The notes beneath the pieces were generated by a model, which ran no database searches, was not told where the DNA came from, and saw only the letters and a program-made list of their open reading frames with translations. The translations under genes and the position numbers were made by a program. From Porphyromonadaceae bacterium UBA7141 (GTDB taxonomy: Bacteria; Bacteroidota; Bacteroidia; Bacteroidales; Muribaculaceae), in the NCBI GenBank assembly GCA_002491945.1, contig DKWX01000048.1:20117-45319 (forward strand): a DNA stretch of 25,203 nt, in the 5' to 3' direction. Numbering within the stretch: the stretch's first letter is position 1; each line of letters opens with the position of its first letter. Positions 21,105 to 25,203 of the stretch are shown one piece after another.

Positions 21105-23579
21105 TTATGCCGGATCGACATCATAATATATGACGGATGATTTAATTCGCGGGTCGCGGGCCAGACTTTCGTAGATGGTGCGCAATATTCGTTTCACCTT
21201 GCTCATAGATGCCGTAGACTCAATTTTGAGCATGATACATTGCAGATACCAAGTGGCCACGCGGCTCACAAAGGGTTTTTCAGGACCGAGCACACGCGGC
21301 CCGAAAGTGGTCCGCAGGGCCTCGGCCAACAGCCGGGCTGCCGTTTGGGCATCGCCGTAGTTTTTGTTTTTCAGGAATATATTGATGATTCTGCTGAAAG
21401 GGGGGTAAAGAAGCCTGCTTCGGCTTGCAATCTCCATTTCATAGAATCCCTTGTAGTCGTGGGAAGCCACACGGGCGAGCACAGCATTCTGCGGGTCGGT
21501 AGTCTGGATGTAGACATTGCCCGGATCAGAACGTCGTCCGGCACGTCCGGCCACCTGTTCGAGCATATTGAAAGCGCGTTCGCCGGCTCTGAAGTCGGGG
21601 AAATTGAGCAGAGAGTCGGCGTTGAGTACTCCCACTACCGTGACTTCGCCGAAGTCAAGACCTTTTGTAATCATCTGAGTCCCCACCAGAATGTCCATGT
21701 TATGGCTTGAGAAATCCTCGATTATCTCCTGAAAGGCATCCTTATTGCGGGTAGAGTCGAGGTCCATGCGCCCTACGCGGTATCCTTGGAAACGGAGGTG
21801 AACCTCCTCGGCGATTCGTTCAGTGCCATAGCCATATACCTCCACCGAATTTTCCTGACATGCAGGGCATAGCGGAGGCAAAGGCATTGCGAATCCGCAG
21901 TAATGGCATCTGAGCTGGTCGGAATGTTTGTGATAAACGAGCGCGACATCACAGTTGGTGCATCGAGGAGTCCATCCGCAATTGCGGCATACAACGAAAG
22001 GTGCGAAACCGCGTCGGTTCTGGAACATCAGAGCCTGCTTGCCGTGTTGCAGAGCCTGCTCGGTGGCCAGACGCAGCGGCTGCGACAGAATCCCATCGGA
22101 GAGCTTGCGTTTGCGCTGTTCTTTCATGTCGATGATTTCAACAGCAGGGAGAGCTGCACCCTCGTATCGCTCGGAAAGAGTGACGAGTCCGTATTTTCCG
22201 TTGAGAGCTTTGTAATATGTGTCGACAGCCGGGGTGGCAGACCCTAACAGAGTCTTTGCTCCATGCATCGAGGCGAGCACTATCGCCGTGTCGCGGGCAT
22301 TGTAGCGAGGCGCGGGGTCGTATTGCTTGTATGACGACTCGTGCTCTTCGTCCACAATCACCAGACCGAGATGATGGAATGGCAGAAAAACGGCACTTCG
22401 TGCTCCAAGAATCAGCAACGGTTGATGGGAATCGAGCACACGCCTCCACACATCGACCCTCTCATTGTCGGAGAATTTGGAATGATATACGAGCAGACGG
22501 TCGCCGAAGATGCGCCGCATCCTGTCGGTGAGCTGGGTGGTAAGTGAGATTTCGGGCACGAGAAAAAGCACCTGTCGTCCGGCAGCAAGCACACGGTCGA
22601 TCAGATGTGCGTAGATTTCAGTCTTTCCGCTCCCGGTGACGCCATGCAGCAGTATCGTATCCTTAGTGCGGAATCCATCGGAAATAGCATCAAAAGCAGA
22701 GCGCTGTAACTCAGATAGCTGAGGAATGGGGTGGATTGTGCCGTCGAAATCCTGAAAACGGTTGACACTCTTCTTGTAGACTTCAAAAATCTGTTTATCC
22801 ACCATTGCCTTGAGAATGCCGGGAGTGATTCCGGCGCGCTGCAGGAGGGCGTCGCGCTCCACTTCTTTAGGTTCAGAACGAGAGGATAGAAATCCCGACA
22901 TGTCAAGATAAGCCATCAGAGCGTTCTGCTGGCGAGTGGAACGGTTGGTCAGGTCAAGGAACCGGTGCACACCGTCGTGATCGCCCGGTCGAAGAGAGAG
23001 CCGGATCATGCGCACAGTCTTCGGACGGTATTTTTCCACCACCGTTTCAGCCACTTCAAGCACCCCCTGTTCCAGCAGCGGGCGTATATATGATGTGGCA
23101 TTTGCGATTTCAGTGCGACTCTGAATATCGGAAATTGAAAGTCGCTTTTCGGAATAGACGAGCTGCAGAATCCTGGCTTCCTCCTCTTTAAGCGAGGGGA
23201 TGGCTTCAGAGAGGTCGCAGTCGGGAGAGAGAGAGATGAAAGTAGTGCTTTCCGGCTTTAGCCCTGTGGGGATTGCCGCCTTGTAGACTTCGCCGGGAGC
23301 GCAGAGATAATAGTCGGCAATCCATTGCCACAGCCTCAGCTGCGGGAACCGCACTATAGGAGTCGGGTCGAGGAGCAGGGAAATCGGCTTGACATCATAT
23401 CCTTCAGGAGCATCCGGATGGACCGAAGCTACAATGCCGGTATAGAATTTGCGTCGGCCGAACTGCACAAGCACGCGCGACCCTGTGACTACCCCCTCCA
23501 TACCCTCCGGGATGGAGTAAGTGAACGAGGAATAGAGCGGCAATGGCAGCACGACTTCTGCAAACGACATGGTAGACAT
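21105..23579 (-). CDS. priA: Primosomal protein N' (replication restart helicase PriA)
   Basis: PriA recognises abandoned replication forks and reloads the replisome. The 824-residue protein has the N-terminal DNA-binding domain (FAEVVLPLPLYSSFTYSIPEG), then Walker A GVTGSGKT (Lys319), DEEH (410-413) with ESSYKQYDPAPRYNARD, and GSATPAVD. Eight zinc-binding cysteines follow (531, 534, 540, 543, 558, 561, 571, 574). GTQMITKGLDF and QVAGRAGR complete the helicase motifs. Length is typical for Bacteroidetes PriA. Met4 is an alternative start. It lies between the barrel genes and the biotin genes in the same direction. No strong terminator separates it from the barrel genes upstream. Confidence 0.96.
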   Translation of the reverse strand: MSTMSFAEVVLPLPLYSSFTYSIPEGMEGVVTGSRVLVQFGRRKFYTGIVASVHPDAPEGYDVKPISLLLDPTPIVRFPQLRLWQWIADYYLCAPGEVYKAAIPTGLKPESTTFISLSPDCDLSEAIPSLKEEEARILQLVYSEKRLSISDIQSRTEIANATSYIRPLLEQGVLEVAETVVEKYRPKTVRMIRLSLRPGDHDGVHRFLDLTNRSTRQQNALMAYLDMSGFLSSRSEPKEVERDALLQRAGITPGILKAMVDKQIFEVYKKSVNRFQDFDGTIHPIPQLSELQRSAFDAISDGFRTKDTILLHGVTGSGKTEIYAHLIDRVLAAGRQVLFLVPEISLTTQLTDRMRRIFGDRLLVYHSKFSDNERVDVWRRVLDSHQPLLILGARSAVFLPFHHLGLVIVDEEHESSYKQYDPAPRYNARDTAIVLASMHGAKTLLGSATPAVDTYYKALNGKYGLVTLSERYEGAALPAVEIIDMKEQRKRKLSDGILSQPLRLATEQALQHGKQALMFQNRRGFAPFVVCRNCGWTPRCTNCDVALVYHKHSDQLRCHYCGFAMPLPPLCPACQENSVEVYGYGTERIAEEVHLRFQGYRVGRMDLDSTRNKDAFQEIIEDFSSHNMDILVGTQMITKGLDFGEVTVVGVLNADSLLNFPDFRAGERAFNMLEQVAGRAGRRSDPGNVYIQTTDPQNAVLARVASHDYKGFYEMEIASRSRLLYPPFSRIINIFLKNKNYGDAQTAARLLAEALRTTFGPRVLGPEKPFVSRVATWYLQCIMLKIESTASMSKVKRILRTIYESLARDPRIKSSVIYYDVDPA

Positions 23580-23666
23580 GTGAAGTTGATGTGGCGTAGA
23601 GAAGAGACGCAGCCAGCTTGAAGAGATGAGATGCTGTTGCCCGGGAAGTCGCCACGTGTGGAATGA

Positions 23667-24278
23667 TTACTTGAAGAGGTAGGTGAGATTGACGCTGAAT
23701 CCGGAGTTTCTGGCCGAGAGGTTGTCAAGTTTTACGGTGCGTATCTCATAAGTCGGTGCCCAGATGTAGGAAGCGCTGAGCTGCAGGCACTGGAAAAATT
23801 CACCGCCGACACCGAACTGCAGGGCCACCGAGCCCAGAGGATGCTCGATTGCATCGAGATTTGACTGTGCGACGTGGAACTGGAATACCGGTCCGACATA
23901 TGCGAATGGAGCAATATATTGTTCCACCCCCTCGAGCCTTGTGTATTTGAATCGGAGATGCACGGGCACTTCCACGCTATGGAGCGTGAAATTATCATCG
24001 CCGTATCCGTCGGCCGCCCATACCTCGTGGGCACCGAGGTTGAACTTGCCAGGATGCATGGCGTAATTAAGACCGAAGTCGATGCCGAAGCCGATGCCCG
24101 GAATCATTAGTTCACCGAGCACACCGGCCTGGAAACCGGTCACCATATTAGTTTCAATCAGCGGCTGTCGCCAACTATACTTGCCGAAATAGGCCGAAGC
24201 CGAGGGTCCCCACCTTAACTCGGCCGAGGCTGACAAAGCCCCGGCGGCGAGCAGGATAGCGAGAAGTATTTTCTTCAT
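23667..24278 (-). CDS. Small outer-membrane beta-barrel protein
   Basis: This 203-residue protein has a clean signal peptide (MKKILLAILLAAGALSASA, cleavage after residue 19). The rest is alternating hydrophobic/polar strands with glycine and aromatic residues: GPSASAYFGKYSW, GIGFGIDFGLNYAM, VPVHLRFKYT, APFAYVGPVFQFHV and QFGVGGEFFQCLQLSASYIW. It ends in FSVNLTYLFK, close to the aromatic C-terminus of barrels. It fits the OMP_b-brl/PorT-like families; a specific role cannot be assigned. It starts five bases after the stop of a similar barrel gene, so the two are almost certainly one transcript. priA follows after 87 bp. Confidence 0.8.
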   Translation of the reverse strand: MKKILLAILLAAGALSASAELRWGPSASAYFGKYSWRQPLIETNMVTGFQAGVLGELMIPGIGFGIDFGLNYAMHPGKFNLGAHEVWAADGYGDDNFTLHSVEVPVHLRFKYTRLEGVEQYIAPFAYVGPVFQFHVAQSNLDAIEHPLGSVALQFGVGGEFFQCLQLSASYIWAPTYEIRTVKLDNLSARNSGFSVNLTYLFK

Positions 24279-24283
24279 AAATA

Positions 24284-24985
24284 TCAGAACAGCCAGGCCG
24301 CAGTTACGGTCCAGTAGTTGTTTTTCACTTTGTAGACATCATCATTGTTGACGTTGATGCCGGTAGTGGATTCAGTGAGTTTTTTCACCACACTGTTGCA
24401 TCCGATGCCATATGATGCGGCTACCTGAAGGTGGCCGATGAGTTCAACGCCCAGACCTACGTTCCAGTTCATCTGGAAAGTGCGCGACTGGATATTGTTG
24501 ACAACATCCTTCATGCTCTTGTCGAGACGCAGACCGAACTGTGGGCCTGTGAACACATATGGCTTGAATACAGAAGCCACGACAGGGATGTTGAACTTAT
24601 ATTTGATGTTGATAGGAATTTCCAGAAAATTCTTGCCATAGATGTCTGATCCGGAGGGGGTGGCTACGACATCAGTGCCGATAGACGGGGGGGATGGCAG
24701 AAGCGTGGAGTGGTTGTCGTTATAGGTGACATCAGCGGCGTTGTTCATGCGTGAATACATGATGCTGGCATCAGCGCCGATGCCGATGATTGGAACAGTG
24801 AAATCAGCTGTCACACCGGCAGTCCATCCGCAGGAATTGGATGCGGATGCAAGTTCCTGGTTGAATTTCAGTTTGTTGACGTTGAGTCCGGCTTTGATAC
24901 CGAAAGAGAACTGTCCGGCATTCGCGATGCCTGCTCCGGCAGCCACTGCTATGGCAGCAAGGGCGAATTTGTTGATCTTAAGCAT
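24284..24985 (-). CDS. Small outer-membrane beta-barrel protein, first of tandem pair
   Basis: The frame is open back to 25132, but the start at 24985 gives a proper signal peptide (MLKINKFALAAIAVAAGAGIANA, cleavage at residue 23) and places the promoter at 25042-25049 upstream rather than inside the gene. The mature part has barrel strands: FSFGIKAGLNVNKLKF, WTAGVTADFTVPIIGIGADASIMY, FLEIPINIKYKF, FKPYVFTGPQFGLRLD and HLQVAASYGIG. It ends YWTVTAAWLF with a terminal phenylalanine. It matches the OMP_b-brl_2 pattern at 233 residues. A C7 run in the coding strand (24687-24693) lies in a proline-rich predicted loop (LLPSPPSIGTD). Its partner barrel gene follows immediately. Confidence 0.82.
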   Translation of the reverse strand: MLKINKFALAAIAVAAGAGIANAGQFSFGIKAGLNVNKLKFNQELASASNSCGWTAGVTADFTVPIIGIGADASIMYSRMNNAADVTYNDNHSTLLPSPPSIGTDVVATPSGSDIYGKNFLEIPINIKYKFNIPVVASVFKPYVFTGPQFGLRLDKSMKDVVNNIQSRTFQMNWNVGLGVELIGHLQVAASYGIGCNSVVKKLTESTTGINVNNDDVYKVKNNYWTVTAAWLF

Positions 24986-25041
24986 ATCTTTAGATGTATG
25001 TAAGTGAGTCTTGCCGCTTATGAATAAGCGGAAACTTCCCA

Positions 25042-25073
25042 CAAAATTAGCTAAATCCATCCGTATATCAAAA
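25042..25073 (-). promoter_or_regulatory. Promoter for the tandem barrel genes
   Basis: On the minus strand TAATTTTG (25049 to 25042) matches TAnnTTTG, with TTTTG upstream and 19 bases after its TTG, the normal Bacteroidetes -33/-7 spacing. It lies 57 bp before the start codon at 24985, supporting that start. Confidence 0.7.
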
Positions 25074-25111
25074 TATTTGGAAATAATGGGTCTAAAATCG
25101 TAGGTGTTTAC

Positions 25112-25119
25112 TAACTTTG
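25112..25119 (+). promoter_or_regulatory. Divergent TAACTTTG box
   Basis: TAACTTTG then C on the plus strand would drive transcription out of the window, directly into the repeat at 25124. No TTG is well placed. The gene it would serve is not visible. Confidence 0.35.
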
Positions 25120-25123
25120 CATG

Positions 25124-25203
25124 GATAAGCAAGTGTTAAAATTTAACCGATAGTAATTGAAAGGGAATCTTTTACACAGTCTGCGGCTTCTTTTTTGCCG
25201 CTT
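25124..25203 (+). repeat. Dispersed TIR repeat, cut by window end
   Basis: It begins GATAAGCAAGTGTTAAAATT, then TTTAACCGATAGTAATTGAA, AGGGAATCTTTT and CTGCGGCTTCTTTTTTGCCG, matching the left 80 bases of the full-length copies at 14314 and 16760 (minus). The GCGGC/GCCGC arms form a short hairpin. The remaining 110 or so bases would lie beyond the window. Confidence 0.75.

Noticed and set aside
24986..25132. 49-residue N-terminal extension of the first barrel protein
   Set aside because: It would bury the signal peptide and overlap the predicted promoter at 25042-25073.

Overview
The window looks like chromosomal DNA of a Bacteroidales bacterium, plausibly a gut Muribaculaceae-type lineage. 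The reasons are TAnnTTTG-type -7 boxes, A-rich leaders before start codons in place of strong Shine-Dalgarno sites, a full-length pyruvate:ferredoxin oxidoreductase, OMP_b-brl-type small barrels, an Omp28-like secreted protein, and a BioG-BioC fusion. The family assignment is inference from these traits; there is no rRNA or marker search behind it.

Left part (1-8.0 kb), plus strand apart from the tRNA. A perfect 24-bp-arm palindrome and a minus-strand initiator tRNA-Met are followed by a co-directional run: TetR-family regulator, ketoacyl-ACP synthase III, FabG, IspD, RecG and a DEAD-box (DEFD-variant) RNA helicase. The first three look like a regulated lipid-synthesis module. ispD, recG and the helicase are housekeeping genes.

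Middle (8.1-16.8 kb). PFOR (nifJ) has its own promoter, a structured leader and a GC-rich terminator. Two minus-strand secreted proteins follow, an Omp28-like thioredoxin-fold protein and an unrecognised exported protein. They share a C-terminal tail, and both have repeat-rich upstream regions.

Right part (16.8-25.2 kb), minus strand. Two tandem outer-membrane beta-barrels, then priA, then the biotin genes bioA, bioF and bioGC. The biotin genes cover pimeloyl-ACP synthesis (BioC methylation, BioG demethylation), KAPA synthesis (BioF) and DAPA synthesis (BioA). bioB and bioD are not in the window.

The most unusual signal is a dispersed intergenic repeat family. It has terminal inverted repeats resembling AAGTAAGTGTTCAAATTTAA. 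Two full-length copies of about 190 bp (14314-14502 and 16570-16760), one copy cut by the window end (25124-25203), two compact copies of about 70 bp (19623-19690 and 21024-21094) and two rearranged copies (4207-4283 and 7966-8021) all lie between genes, several of them inside apparent operons. No transposase is present, so it resembles a MITE- or REP-like element. Its ends can carry an outward-facing TAnnTTTG box. I do not recognise it as a named family.
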